Below are positions 1 through 12,800 of a stretch of DNA of 64,000 bases, in pieces. Each line of letters starts with the position of its first letter. Within the stretch, counting starts at the first letter, position 1. The notes below the pieces were generated by a model. It was not told the DNA's origin, did no database searches, and saw nothing but the letters and a program-made list of their open reading frames with translations. Position numbers and translations under genes: made by a program. The stretch covers positions 62,001 through 126,000 of the forward strand of contig NW_024465783.1 in NCBI RefSeq assembly GCF_017591425.1, given 5' to 3'. This DNA comes from Ochotona curzoniae (lineage: Eukaryota; Chordata; Mammalia; Lagomorpha; Ochotonidae).

Positions 1-548
1 AGAGGGCCGCAGGTAGGGGTCCAGCCGCCACGAAACAGTCTTCTGAGGGAGCGTGAAGACTGTGGGTTGCTTCCCAGGAGACAAGCTGGATTGCGCCTGG
101 GGACCACGTCCGCCATGTGGCCGGGGCTCACGTCCCCGAGCGTCAGCCCCGCCCCTCTTCCCGGCCCGGGCTTGGGTCTAGCCACGCCCCTGGCGGCCCC
201 AGCCCTGGGGTGGGATCGGATGGACCTGCTCGCCAAGGCTAAGCCCAAAGAGGGCCGCGCGTGGGGGTCCAACCGCCATGAAATTGTTTTCCGAGGGAGC
301 GTGAAGACTGTGGGTTGCTTCCCAGGAGACAAGCTGGATTGCGCCTAGGGAACCTGGCCGCCATGTGGCCGGGGCTCACCTCCAAGAGCATCAGCCCCGC
401 CCCTCTTCCCGGCCCGGGCTTGGGTCTAGCCACGCCCCTGGCGGCCCCAGCCCGGGGGTGGGATCGGCTGGACCTGCTCGCCAAAACTAAGCCCAAAGAG
501 GGCCGCTCGTGGGGATCCAGCCGCCCCGAAACAGTCTTCTGAGGGAGC

Positions 549-795
549 GTGAAGACTGTGGGTTGCTTCCCAAGAGACAAGCTGGATTGCGCCTGGGGAC
601 CTTGGCCGCCATGTGGCAGTGGCACACGTTCCCGAGCTTCAGCCCCGCCCTCTTCCAGGCCCGGGCTTGGGTCTAGCCACGCCCCTGACGGCCCCAGCCC
701 GGGGTTGGGATCGGCTGGATCTGCTTGCCGACGCTAAGCCCAAAGAGGGCCGCGCATGGGGGTGCACCCTCCCCGAAACAGTCTTCTGAGGGAGC
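549..795 (+). repeat. Variant unit class with CAGTGGCACACG (247 bp)
   Basis: This unit replaces the usual GGCCGGGGCTCACG by GGCAGTGGCACACG and shortens the following tract to GCCCTCTTCCAGG, giving 247 bp. It loses the right arm of the GC inverted repeat, the full GC box and the quadruplex motif, while the rest of the unit is normal. Units of this class recur near 3090, 4575, 10272, 12505, 13990, 15970, 18940, 20680, 45925, 47660, 49885, 53840, 59290 and 63010, with a GGAAGTGG form near 51615 and 55575. They are dispersed as part of larger blocks. Confidence 0.8.
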
Positions 796-3700
796 GTGCA
801 GACTGTGGGTTGCTTCCCAGGAGACAAGCTTGATTGGGCCTGGGGACCCTGGCTGCCATGTGGCCGGGGCTCAATCCCCGAACGTCAGCCCCGCCCCTCT
901 TCCCGGCCCGGGCTTGGGTCTAGCCACGCCCCTGGCGGCCCCAGCCCGGGGGTGGGATCGCCTGGACCTGCTTGCCCACACTAAGCCCAAAGAGGGCCGC
1001 AGGTAGGGGTCCAGCCGCCACGAAACAGTCTTCTGAGGGAGCGTGAAGACTGTGGGTTGCTTCCCAGGAGACAAGCTGGATTGCGCCTTGGGACCCCGTC
1101 CGCCATGTGGCCGGGGCTCACGTCCCCGAGCGTCAGCCCCGCCCCTCTTCCCGGCCCGGGCTTGGGTCTAGCCACGCCCCTGGCGGCCCCAGCCCGGGGG
1201 TGGGATCGGCTGGACCTGCTGGCCGATGCTACCCCAAAGAGGGCCGCGCGTGGGGGTCCTGCCGTCCCAAAACAGTCTTCCGAGGGAGCATGAAGACTGT
1301 GGGTTGCTTCCCAGGAGACAAGCTGGATTGTGCCTGGGAACCCTGGTCCCCATGTGGCCGGGGCTAACGTCCCCGAGCATCAGCCCCGCCCCTCTTCCCG
1401 GCCCGGGCTTGGGTCTAGCCACGCCCCTGGCGGCCCCAGCCTGGGGGTGGGATCGGCTGGACCTGCTCGCCCACGCTAAGCCTAAAGAGGGCGGCTCGTG
1501 GGGGTCCAGCCGCCCCGAAACAGTCTTCTGAGCGAGCATGAAGACTGTGGGTTGCTTCCCAAGAGACAAGCTGGATTGCGCCTGGGGACCCCGGCCGCCA
1601 TGTGGCAGGGGCTCACGTCCCCGAGCGTCAGCCCGGCCCCTCTTCCCGGCCAGGGCTTGGGTCTAGCCACGCCCCTGACAGCCCCAGCCCGGGGGTGGGA
1701 TCGGCTGGACCTGCTCGCCCACGCTAAGCCCAAAGAGGTCAACGCGCGGGGGTCCAGGCGCCCCAAAACAGTCTTCTGAGGGAGCGTGAAGACTGTGGGT
1801 TGCTTCCCAGGAGACAAGCTGGATTGCGCCTGGGGACCCCGGCCACCATGTGGCCGGGTCTCACGTCCCCAAAAGTCAGCCCCGCCCCTCTTCCCGGCCC
1901 GGGCTTGGGTCTAGCCACGCCCCTGGCTGCCCCAGCCCAGGGTGGGATCGGCTGGACCTGCTCGCCAACGCTAAGCCCAAAGAGGGCAGCGCGTGGGGGT
2001 CCAGCCGCCCTGTAACAGTCTTCTGAGGGACCGTGAAGACTGTGGGTTGCTTCCCAGGAGACAAACTGGATTGAGCCTGGGGACACTGACAGCCATGTGG
2101 CCAGGGCTCACGTCCAAGAGCATCAGCCCCGCCCCTCTTCCCGGCCCGGGCTTAGGTCAAGCCACGCCCCTGGCGGGCCCAGCCTGGGGGTGGGATCGGC
2201 TGGACCTGCTCGCCCACGCTAAGCCCAAAGAGGGCCTATCGTGGGGGTCCAGCCGCCCTGTAACAGTCTTCTGAGGGAGCGTGAAGACTGTGGGTTGCTT
2301 CCCAGGAGACAAGCTGGATTGCGCCTGGGGACCCCGGCCGCCATGTGGCCAGGGCTCACGTCCTCGAGCGTCAGCCCCGCCCTTCTTCCCGGCCCGGGCT
2401 TGGGTCTAGCCACGCCCCTGGCGGCCCCAGCCCGGGGGTGGGATCGGCTGGACCTGCTCACCAAGGCTAAGCCCAAAGAGGGCCGCGCGTGGGGGTCCAG
2501 CTGCCCTGTAACAGTCTTCTGAGGGACCGTGAAGACTGTGGGTTGCTTCCCAGGAGACAAGCTGGATTGCGCCTGGGGACCCCGGCCACCATGTGGCCGG
2601 GGCTCACGTTCAAGAGCGTCAGCCCCGCCCCTCTTCCCGGCCCGGGCTTAGGTCTAGCCACGCCCCTGGAGGCCTCAGCCCGGGGGTGGGATCGGCTGGA
2701 CCTGCTCGCCCACGCTAAGCCCAAAGAGGGCCCCACATGGGAGTGCACCCTCCCCGAAACAGTCTTCCGAGGGAGCGTGAAGACTGTGGGTTGCTTCCCA
2801 GGAGACAAGCTGGATTGCGCCTGGGGACCCCGGCCGCCATGTGGCCGGGGCTCACGTCCCCGAGCGTCAGCCCCGCCCCTCTTCCCGGCCCGGGCTTGGG
2901 TCTAGCCACGCCCCTGATGGACCCAGCCCGGGGGTGGGATCCTCTGGACCTGCTGGCCGACACTAAGCCCTAAGAGGGCCGCGCGTGGGGGTCCAGCCGC
3001 CCCGAAACAGTCTTCTGAGCGAGCGTGAAGACTGTGGGTTGCTTCCCAGGAGACAAGCTGGATTGCGCCTGGGGACCCTGGACGCCATGTGGCAGTGGCA
3101 CACGTTCCCGAGCATCAGCCCCGCCCTCTTCCAGGCCCGGGCTTGGGTCTAGCCACGCCCCTGACGGCCCCAGCCCGGGGTTGGGATCCGCTGGACCTGC
3201 TTGCCCACGCTAAGCCCAAAGAGGGCCGCGCATGGGGGTGCACCCTCCCCGAAACAGTCTTCTGAGGGAGCGTGAAGACTGTGGGTTGCTTCCCAGGAGA
3301 CAAGCTGGATTGCGCCTGGGGACCCTGGCCGCCATGGGACCGGGGCTCAATCCCCGAGCGTCAGCCCCGCCCCTCTTCCCGGCCCGGGCTTGGGTCTAGC
3401 CACGCCCCTGGCGGCCCCAGCCCGGGGGTGGGATCAGCTGTACCTGCTCGCCCACGCTAAGCCCAAAGAGGGCCGCACGTAGGGGTCCAGCCGCCACGAA
3501 ACAGACTTCTGAGGGAGCGTGAAGACTGTGGGTTGCTTCCAAGGAGACAAGCTGGATTGCGCCTGAGGACCCCTGCCCCCATGTGGCCGGGGCTCACGTC
3601 CCCGAGCGTCAGCCCCGCCCCTCTTCCCGGCCCAGGCGTGGTTCTAGCCACGCCCCTGGCGGCCCCAGCCCGGGGGTGGGATCGGCTGGACCTGCTCGCC

Positions 3701-4244
3701 CACGCTAAGCCCTAAGAGGGCCGCGAGTGGGGGTCCAGCCGCCCCGAAACAGTCTACCGAGGGAGCGTGAAGACTGTGGGTGGCTTCCCAGGAGACAAGA
3801 TGGATTGTGCCTGGGGACACTGAGAGCCATGTTGCCGGGGCTCACGTCCAAGAGCATCAGCCCCGCCCCTCTTCCCGGCCCGGGCTTAGGTCAAGCCACG
3901 CCCCTGGCGGCCCCAGCCCGGGGGTGGGATCGGCTGGACCTGCTCGCCGACACTAAGCCCAAAGAGAGCCCCGCATGGGGGTCCAGCAACCCCGAAACAG
4001 ACTTCAGAGGGAGCGTGAAGACTGTGGGTTGCTTCCCAGGAGACAAGCTGGATTGCGCCTGGGGACCCTGGCCGCCATGAGGCCGGGGCTCACGTCCCCG
4101 AGCGTCAGCCCCGCCCCTCTTCCCGGTCCGGGCTTGGGTCTAGCCACGCCCCTGGTGGCCCCAGCCCGGGGGTGGGATCGCCTGGACCTGCTTGCCCACA
4201 CTAAGCCCAAAGAGGGCCGCGCGTGGGGGTCCAACCGCCATGAA

Positions 4245-4253
4245 ATTGTTTTC
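4245..4253 (+). repeat. Variant left arm ATTGTTTTC (broken boundary inverted repeat)
   Basis: Here ACAGTCTTC is replaced by ATTGTTTTC, within the context AACCGCCATGAAATTG, so the stem with the downstream GAAGACTGT is broken. The same form recurs near 281, 5235, 9940, 13157, 15640, 16630, 18110, 20343, 21582, 26778, 30496, 34212, 35945, 38910, 42627, 45100, 47078, 49060, 51035, 53018, 54992, 57468, 59945, 61183 and 62177. It is a good tracer of shared ancestry between units. Confidence 0.8.
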
Positions 4254-4479
4254 CGAGGGAGCGTGAAGACTGTGGGTTGCTTCCCAGGAGACAAGCTGGA
4301 TTGCACCTGGGGACCCCGGCCGCCATGTGGCCGGGGCTCACCTCCAATAGCATCAGCCCCGCCCCTCTTCCCGGCCCGGGCTTGGGTCTAGCCACGCCCC
4401 TGGCGGCCCCAGCCCGGGGGTGGGATCGCCTGGACCTGCTCGCCCACGCTAAGCCTAAAGAGGACCGCACATGGGGGTC

Positions 4480-7050
4480 CAGCCGCCCCGAAACAGTCTT
4501 CTGAGGGAGCGTGAAGACTGTGGGTTGCTTCCCAAGAGACAAGCTGGATTGCGCCTGGGGACCTTGGCCGCCATGTGGCAGTGGCACACGTTCCCGAGCA
4601 TCAGCCCCACCCTCTTCCAGGCCCGGGCTTGGGTCTAGCCACGCCCCTGACGGCCGCAGCCCGGGGGTGGGATCGGCTGGACCTGCTTGCCGACGCTAAG
4701 CCCAAAGAGGGCCGCGCATGGGGGTGCACCCTCCCCGAAACAGTCTTCCGAGGGAGCGTGAAGACTGTGGGTTGCTTCCCAAGAGACAAGCTGGATTGCG
4801 CCTGAGGACCCCGGCCGCCATGTGGCCGGGGCTCATGTCACCGAGCGTCAGCACCGCCCCTCTTCCCGGCCCGGGCTTGGGTCTAGCCACGCCCCTGGCG
4901 GCCCCAGCCCGGGGGTGGGATCCGCTGGACCTGCTCGCCCACGCTAAGCCCAAAGAGGGCCACACGTAGGGGTCCAGCCTCCACGAAACAGTCTTCTGAG
5001 GGAGCGTGAAGACTGTGGGTTGCTTCCCAGGAGACAAGCTGGATTGCGCCTGGGGACCCCGGCCGCCATGTGGCCGGGGCTCACGTCCCCGAGCTTCAGC
5101 CCCGCCCCTCTTCCCGGCCCGGGCTTGGTTCTAGCCACGCCCCTGGCGGCCCCAGCCCGGGGGTGGGTTCGGCTGGACCTGCTCGCCGATGCTAAGCCCA
5201 AAGATGGCCGCGCGTGGGGGTCCAATCGCCATGAAATTGTTTTCCGAGGGAGCGTGAAGACTGTGGGTTGCTTCCCAGGAGACAAGCTGGATTGCGCCTG
5301 GGGACCCTGGCCGCCATGTGGCCGGGGCTCACGTCCAAGAGCGTCAGCCCCGCCCCTCTTCCCGGCCCGGGCTTGGTTCTAGCCACGCCCCTGGCGGCCC
5401 CAGCCCGGGGATGGGATCGGCTGGACCTGCTCGCCCACACTAAGCCCAAAGAGGGCCGCGCATGGGGGTCCAGCCGTCCCGAAACAGTCTTCCGAGGGAG
5501 CATGAAGACTGTGGGTTGCTTCCCAGGAGACAAGCTGGATTGCGCCTGGGGACCCTGGCCGCCATGTGGCCAGGGCTCACGTCCCCAAGCGTCAGCCCCG
5601 CCCCTCTTCCTTGCCCGGGTTGGGTCTAGCCACGCCCCTGGCGGCCCCAGCCCGGGGGTGGGATCCTCTGTACCTGCTTGCCGACGCTAAGCCCAAAGAG
5701 GGCCGCGCATGGGGGTGCACCCTCCCCGAAACAGTCTTCTGAGGGAGCGTGAAGACTGTGGGTTGCTTCCCAGGAGACAAGCTGGATTGCGCCTGGGGAC
5801 CCCGACCGCCATGTGGCCGGGGCTCACGTCTCAGCGCGTCAGCCCCGCCCCTCTTCCCAGCCCGGGCTTGGGTCTAGCCACGCCCCTGGCAGCCCCAGCC
5901 CGGGGGTGGGATCGGCTGTACCTGCTCGCCCACGCTAAGCCCAAAGAGGGCCGCGCGTGGGGGACCAGCCGCCCCAAAACAGTCTTCTGAGGGAGCGTGA
6001 AGACTGTGGGTGGCTTCCCAAGAGACAAGCTGGATTGCACTTGGGACCCCGGCCGCCATGTGGCCGGGGCTCACGTCCCAGAGCGTCAGCCCCGCCCCTC
6101 TTCCCGGCCCGGGCTTGGGTCTAGCCACGCCCCTGGCGGCCCCAGCCCGGGGGTGGGATCCGCTGGACCTGCTCGCCCACGCTAAGCCCAAAGAGGGCCG
6201 CGCGTGGAGGTCCACACCCCATGAAACTGTCTTCCGAGGGAGCGTGAAGACTGTGGGTTGCTTCCCAGGAGACAAGCTGGATTGCGCCTGGGGACTCCGG
6301 CCGCCATGTGGCCGGGGCTCACGTCCCCGAGCTTCAGCCCCGCCTCTCTTCCCGGCCCGGGCTTGGGTCTAGCCACGCCCCTGGCGGCCCCAGCCCTGGG
6401 GTGGGATCGGATGGACCTGCTCGCCAAGGCTAAGCCCAAAGAGGGCCGCGCGTGGGGGTCCAGCCGCCCTGTAACAGTCTTCTGAGGGACCGTGAAGACT
6501 GTGGGTTGCTTCCCAGGAGACAAACTGGATTGAGCCTGGGGACACTGACAGCCATGTGGCCAGGGCTCACGTCCAAGAGCATCAGCCCCGCCCCTCTTCC
6601 CGGCCCGGGCTTAGGTCAAGCCACGCCCCTGGCGGGCCCAGCCTGGGGGTGGGATCGGCTGGACCTGCTCGCCCACGCTAAGCCCAAAGAGGGCCTATCG
6701 TGGGGGTCCAGCCGCCCTGTAACAGTCTTCTGAGGGAGCGTGAAGACTGTGGGTGGCTTCCCAGGAGACAAGCTGGATTGCGCCTGGGGACCCCGGCCGC
6801 CATGTGGCCAGGGCTCACGTCCTCGAGCGTCAGCCCCGCCCTTCTTCCCGGCCCGGGCTTGGGTCTAGCCACGCCCCTGGCGGCCCCAGCCCGGGGGTGG
6901 GATCGGCTGGACCTGCTTGCCGATGCTAAGCCCAAAGAGGGCCGCGCGTGGGGGTCCAGCCGCCCTGTAACAGTCTTCTGAGGGACCGTGAAGACTGTGG
7001 GTTGCTTCCCAGGAGACAAACTGGATTGAGCCTGGGGACACTGACAGCCA
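4480..7050 (+). repeat. Mosaic of satellite units between block A copies
   Basis: Ordinary 247-248 bp units with no break. Units at 4945-5700 resemble the later 4-unit repeat at 20.9-22.9 kb. Units at about 6446-7000 match 1987-2541 at 4459 bp (18 units), then step back one or two units to TTGAGCCTGGGGACACTGACAG. No gene or foreign insertion is seen. Confidence 0.7.
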
Positions 7051-8980
7051 TGTGGCCGGGGCTCAATCCCCGAACGTCAGCCCCGCCCCTCTTCCCGGCC
7101 CGGGCTTGGGTCTAGCCACGCCCCTGGCGGCCCCAGCCCGGGGGTGGGATCGCCTGGACCTGCTTGCCCACACTAAGCCCAAAGAGGGCCGCAGGTAGGG
7201 GTCCAGCCGCCACGAAACAGTCTTCTGAGGGAGCGTGAAGACTGTGGGTTGCTTCCCAGGAGACAAGCTGGATTGCGCCTTGGGACCCCGTCCGCCATGT
7301 GGCCGGGGCTCACGTCCCCGAGCGTCAGCCCCGCCCCTCTTCCCGGCCCGGGCTTGGGTCTAGCCACGCCCCTGGCGGCCCCAGCCCGGGGGTGGGATCG
7401 GCTGGACCTGCTGGCCGATGCTACCCCAAAGAGGGCCGCGCGTGGGGGTCCAGCCGCTCCAAAGCAGTCTTCCAAGGGAGCGTGAAGACTGTGGGTTGCT
7501 TCCCAGGAGACAAGCTGGATTGTGCCTGGGAACCCTGGTCCCCATGTGGCCGGGGCTAACGTCCCCGAGCATCAGCCCCGCCCCTCTTCCCGGCCCGGGC
7601 TTGGGTCTAGCCACGCCCCTGGCGGCACCAGCCCCGGGGTGGGATCGGCTGGACCTGCTCGCCCACGCTAAGCCCAAAGAGGGCGGCTCGTGGGGGTCCA
7701 GCCGCCCCGAAACAGTCTTCTGAGCGAGCGTGAAGACTGTGGGTTGCTTCCCAAGAGACAAGCTGGATTGCGCCTGGGGACCCCGGCCGCCATGTGGCCG
7801 GGGCTCACGTCCCCGAGCGTCAGCCCGGCCCCTCTTCCCGGCCAGGGCTTGGGTCTAGCCACGCCCCTGACAGCCCCAGCCCGGGGGTGGGATTGGCTGG
7901 ACCTGCTCGCCCACGCTAAGCCCAAAGAGGTCAACGCGCGGGGGTCCAGGCGCCCCAAAACAGTCTTATGAGGGAGCGTGAAGACTGTGGGTTGCTTCCC
8001 AGGAGACAAGCTGGATTGCGCCTGGGGACCCCGGCCGCCATGTGGCCGGGGCTCACGTCCCCAAAAGTCAGCCCCGCCCCTCTTCCCGGCCCGGGCTTGG
8101 GTCTAGCCACGCCCCTGGCGGCCCCAGCCCTGGGTGGGATCGGCTGGACCTGCTCGCCAACGCTAAGCCCAAAGAGGGCAGCGCGTGGGGGTCCAGCCGC
8201 CCTATAACAGTCTTCTGAGGGACCGTGAAGACTGTGGGTTGCTTCCCAGGAGACAAACTGGATTGAGCCTGGGGACACTGACAGCCATGTGGCCAGGGCT
8301 CACGTCCAAGAGCATCAGCCCCGCCCCTCTTCCCGGCCCGGGCTTAGGTCAAGCCACGCCCCTGGCGGGCCCAGCCTGGGGGTGGGATCGGCTGGACCTG
8401 CTCGCCCACGCTAAGCCCAAAGAGGGCCTATCGTGGGGGTCCAGCCGCCCTGTAACAGTCTTCTGAGGGAGCGTGAAGACTGTGGGTTGCTTCCCAGGAG
8501 ACAAGCTGGATTGCGCCTGGGGACCCCGGCCGCCATGTGGCCAGGGCTCACGTCCTCGAGCGTCAGCCCCGCCCTTCTTCCCGGCCCGGGCTTGGGTCTA
8601 GCCACGCCCCTGGCGGCCCCAGCCTGGGGGTGGGATCGGCTGGACCTGCTCGCCGACGCTAAGCCCAAAGAGGGCCGCGCGTGGGGGTCCAGCCGCCCTG
8701 TAACAGTCTTCTGAGGGACCGTGAAGACTGTGGGTTGCTTCCCAGGAGACAAGCTGGATTGCGCCTGGGGACCCCGGCCACCATGTGGCCGGGGCTCACG
8801 TTCAAGAGCGTCAGCCCCGCCCCTCTTCCCGGCCCGGGCTTCGGTCTAGCCACGCCCCTGGAGGCCCCAGCCCGGGGGTGGGATCGGCTGGACCTGCTCG
8901 CCCACGCTAAGCCCAAAGAGGGCCCCACATGGGAGTGCACCCTCCCCGAAACAGTCTTCCGAGGGAGCGTGAAGACTGTG
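7050..8980 (+). repeat. Third copy of the 0.86-2.79 kb part of block A
   Basis: Units here match 860-2790 at a constant distance of 6192 bp (25 units). Markers are CTCAATCCCCGAACG at 7065, GCTACCCCAAAG at 7420, AAAGAGGTCAACGCG at 7925 and ACATGGGAGTGCACC at 8927. The left junction lies near 7045, in the middle of a unit whose first part is of another type (GACACTGACAGCC). The right junction is near 8980. Confidence 0.75.
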
Positions 8981-9830
8981 GGTTGCTTCCCAAGAGACAA
9001 GCTGGATTGCGCCTGAGGACCCCGGCCGCCATGTGGCCGGGGCTCACGTCACCGAGCGTCAGCACCGCCCCTCTTCCCGGCCAGGGCTTGGGTCTAGCCA
9101 CGCCCCTGTCGGCCCCAGCCCGGGGGTGTGATCAGATGGAACTGCTCGCCGATGCTAAGCCCAAAGAGGGCCGCACGTGGAGGTCCAGCCGCCATGACAC
9201 TGTCTTCCGAGGGAGCGTGAAGACTGTGGGTTGCTTCCCAGGAGACAAGCTGGATTGCGCCTGAGGACGCTGGCCGCCATGTGGCCGGGGCTCACGTGCC
9301 CGAGCGTCAGCCCCGCCCATCTTCCCGGCCCGGACTTGGGTCTAGCCACGCCCCTGGCGGCCCCAGCCCGGGGGTGGGATCCTCTGGACCTGCTCGCCCA
9401 CGCTAAGCCCAAAGAGGGCCGCGCGTGGGGGTCCAGCCGCCCCAAAACCGTCTTCTGAGCGAGCGTGAAGACTGTGGGTTGCTTCCCAGGAGACAAGCTG
9501 GATTGTGCCTGGGGACACTGAGAGCCATGTTGCCGGGGCTCACGTCCAAAAGCATCAGCCCCGCCCCTCTTCCCGGCCCGGGCTTAGGTCAAGCCACCCC
9601 CCTGGCGGCCCCAGCCTGGGGGTGGGATCGGCTGGACCTGCTCGCCGACACTAAGCCCAAAGAGGGCCCCGCATGGCGGTCCAGCAACCCCGAAACAGAC
9701 TTCAGAGGGAGCGTGAAGACTGTGGGTTGCTTCCCAGGAGACAAGCTGGATTGCGCCTGGGGACCCTGGACGCCATGTGGCCGGGGCTCACGTCCCCGAG
9801 CGTCAGCCCCGCCCCTCTTCCCGGTCCGGG
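8980..9830 (+). repeat. Short mosaic joining block A copies
   Basis: Satellite units carrying the TGTGATCAGATGG variant and then units with CACTGAGAGCCATGTTGCC (near 9512, also near 3820). This leads into the start of block A copy 2. One unit has CCACCCCCCTGG (9594) in place of CCACGCCCCTGG, disrupting the CTCF-like segment. Confidence 0.65.
9107..9253 (+). repeat. Variant segment with TGTGATCAGATGG and CATGACACTGTC
   Basis: The usual GTGGGATCGGCTGGACC reads GTGTGATCAGATGGAAC here, followed by GCCATGACACTGTC in place of the usual left arm. The change creates a TGATCA site. The combination recurs near 14577, 19531, 47998 and 55914, with a related TGATCAGCTGG form near 51957. The spacings reflect the 4.95-kb and 3.96-kb higher-order repeats. 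Confidence 0.75.
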
Positions 9831-12800
9831 CTTGGGTCTAGCCACGCCCCTGGCGGCCCCAGCCCTGGGGTGGGATCGGATGGACCTGCTCGCCAAGGCT
9901 AAGCCCAAAGAGGGCCGCGCGTGGGGGTCCAACCGCCATGAAATTGTTTTCCGAGGGAGCGTGAAGACTGTGGGTTGCTTCCCAGGAGACAAGCTGGATT
10001 GCGCCTAGGGAACCTGGCCGCCATGTGGCCGGGGCTCACCTCCAAGAGCATCAGCCCCGCCCCTCTTCCCGGCCCGGGCTTGGGTCTAGCCACGCCCCTG
10101 GCGGCCCCAGCCCGGGGGTGGGATCGGCTGGACCTGCTCGCCAAAACTAAGCCCAAAGAGGGCCGCTCGTGGGGATCCAGCCGCCCCGAAACAGTCTTCT
10201 GAGGGAGCGTGAAGACTGTGGGTTGCTTCCCAAGAGACAAGCTGGATTGCGCCTGGGGACCTTGGCCGCCATGTGGCAGTGGCACACGTTCCCGAGCATC
10301 AGCCCCGCCCTCTTCCAGGCCCGGGCTTGGGTCTAGCCACGCCCCTGACGGCCCCAGCCCGGGGTTGGGATCGGCTGGATCTGCTTGCCGACGCTAAGCC
10401 CAAAGAGGGCCGCGCATGGGGGTGCACCCTCCCCGAAACAGTCTTCTGAGGGAGCGTGAAGACTGTGGGTTGCTTCCCAGGAGACAAGCTTGATTGGGCC
10501 TGGGGACCCTGGCTGCCATGTGGCCGGGGCTCAATCCCCGAACGTCAGCCCCGCCCCTCTTCCCGGCCCGGGCTTGGGTCTAGCCACGCCCCTGGCGGCC
10601 CCAGCCCGGGGGTGGGATCGCCTGGACCTGCTTGCCCACACTAAGCCCAAAGAGGGCCGCAGGTAGGGGTCCAGCCGCCACGAAAGAGTCTTCTGAGGGA
10701 GCGTGAAGACTGTGGGTTGCTTCCCAGGAGACAAGCTGGATTGCGCCTTGGGACCCCGTCCGCCATGTGGCCGGGGCTCACGTCCCCGAGCGTCAGCCCC
10801 GCCCCTCTTCCCGGCCCGGGCTTGGGTCTAGCCACGCCCCTGGCGGCCCCAGCCCGGGGGTGGGATCGGCTGGACCTGCTGGCCGATGCTACCCCAAAGA
10901 GGGCCGCGCGTGGGGGTCCAGCCGCTCCAAAGCAGTCTTCCAAGGGAGCGTGAAGACTGTGGGTTGCTTCCCAGGAGACAAGCTGGATTGTGCCTGGGAA
11001 CCCTGGTCCCCATGTGGCCGGGGCTAACGTCCCCGAGCATCAGCCCCGCCCCTCTTCCCGGCCCGGGCTTGGGTCTAGCCACGCCCCTGGCGGCCCCAGC
11101 CTGGGGGTGGGATCGGCTGGACCTGCTCGCCCACGCTAAGCCTAAAGAGGGCGGCTCGTGGGGGTCCAGCCGCCCCGAAACAGTCTTCTGAGCGAGCGTG
11201 AAGACTGTGGGTTGCTTCCCAAGAGACAAGCTGGATTGCGCCTGGGGACCCCGGCCGCCATGTGGCAGGGGCTCACGTCCCCGAGCGTCAGCCCGGCCCC
11301 TCTTCCCGGCCAGGGCTTGGGTCTAGCCACGCCCCTGACAGCCCCAGCCCGGGGGTGGGATCGGCTGGACCTGCTCGCCCACGCTAAGCCCAAAGAGGTC
11401 AACGCGCGGGGGTCCAGGCGCCCCAAAACAGTCTTCTGAGGGAGCGTGAAGACTGTGGGTTGCTTCCCAGGAGACAAGCTGGATTGCGCCTGGGGACCCC
11501 GGCCACCATGTGGCCGGGTCTCACGTCCCCAAAAGTCAGCCCCGCCCCTCTTCCCGGCCCGGGCTTGGGTCTAGCCACGCCCCTGGCTGCCCCAGCCCAG
11601 GGTGGGATCGGCTGGACCTGCTCGCCCACGCTAAGCCCAAAGAGGGCCTATCGTGGGGGTCCAGCCGCCCTGTAACAGTCTTCTGAGGGAGCGTGAAGAC
11701 TGTGGGTTGCTTCCCAGGAGAAAAGCTGGATTGCGCCTGGGGACCCCGGCCGCCATGTGGCCAGGGCTCACGTCCTCGAGCGTCAGCCCCGCCCTTCTTC
11801 CCGGCCCGGGCTTGGGTCTAGCCACGCCCCTGGCGGCCCCAGCCCGGGGGTGGGATCGGCTGGACCTGCTCGCCAAGGCTAAGCCCAAAGAGGGCCGCGC
11901 GTGGGGGTCCAGCTGCCCTGTAACAGTCTTCTGAGGGACCGTGAAGACTGTGGGTTGCTTCCCAGGAGACAAGCTGGATTGCGCCTGGGGACCCCGGCCA
12001 CCATGTGGCCGGGGCTCACGTTCAAGAGCGTCAGCCCCGCCCCTCTTCCCGGCCCGGGCTTAGGTCTAGCCACGCCCCTGGAGGCCTCAGCCCGGGGGTG
12101 GGATCGGCTGGACCTGCTCGCCCACGCTAAGCCCAAAGAGGGCCCCACATGGGAGTGCACCCTCCCCGAAACAGTCTTCCGAGGGAGCGTGAAGACTGTG
12201 GGTTGCTTCCCAGGAGACAAGCTGGATTGCGCCTGGGGACCCCGGCCGCCATGTGGCCGGGGCTCACGTCCCCGAGCGTCAGCCCCGCCCCTCTTCCCGG
12301 CCCGGGCTTGGGTCTAGCCACGCCCCTGATGGCCCCAGCCCGGGGGTGGGATCCTCTGGACCTGCTGGCCGACACTAAGCCCTAAGAGGGCCGCGCGTGG
12401 GGGTCCAGCCGCCCCGAAACAGTCTTCTGAGCGAGCGTGAAGACTGTGGGTTGCTTCCCAGGAGACAAGCTGGATTGCGCCTGGGGACCCTGGACGCCAT
12501 GTGGCAGTGGCACACGTTCCCGAGCATCAGCCCCGCCCTCTTCCAGGCCCGGGCTTGGGTCTAGCCACGCCCCTGACGGCCCCAGCCCGGGGTTGGGATC
12601 CGCTGGACCTGCTTGCCCACGCTAAGCCCAAAGAGGGCCGCGCATGGGGGTGCACCCTCCCCGAAACAGTCTTCTGAGGGAGCGTGAAGACTGTGGGTTG
12701 CTTCCCAGGAGACAAGCTTGATTGGGCCTGGGGACCCTGGCCGCCATGGGACCGGGGCTCAATCCCCGAGCGTCAGCCCCGCCCCTCTTCCCGGCCCGGG

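Larger units (their letters stand above)
170..4480 (+). repeat. Higher-order block A, copy 1
   Basis: From about 170 onward the order of variant units matches 9830 onward at a distance of 9660 bp. The distance drops to 9412 after about 1990 and to 8916 after about 3620, in steps of one and two units. Shared markers include CTCAATCCCCGAACG (873), GCTACCCCAAAG (1228), AAAGAGGTCAACGCG (1733) and the ATTGTTTTC arm at 4245. Limits are approximate. Confidence 0.75.
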
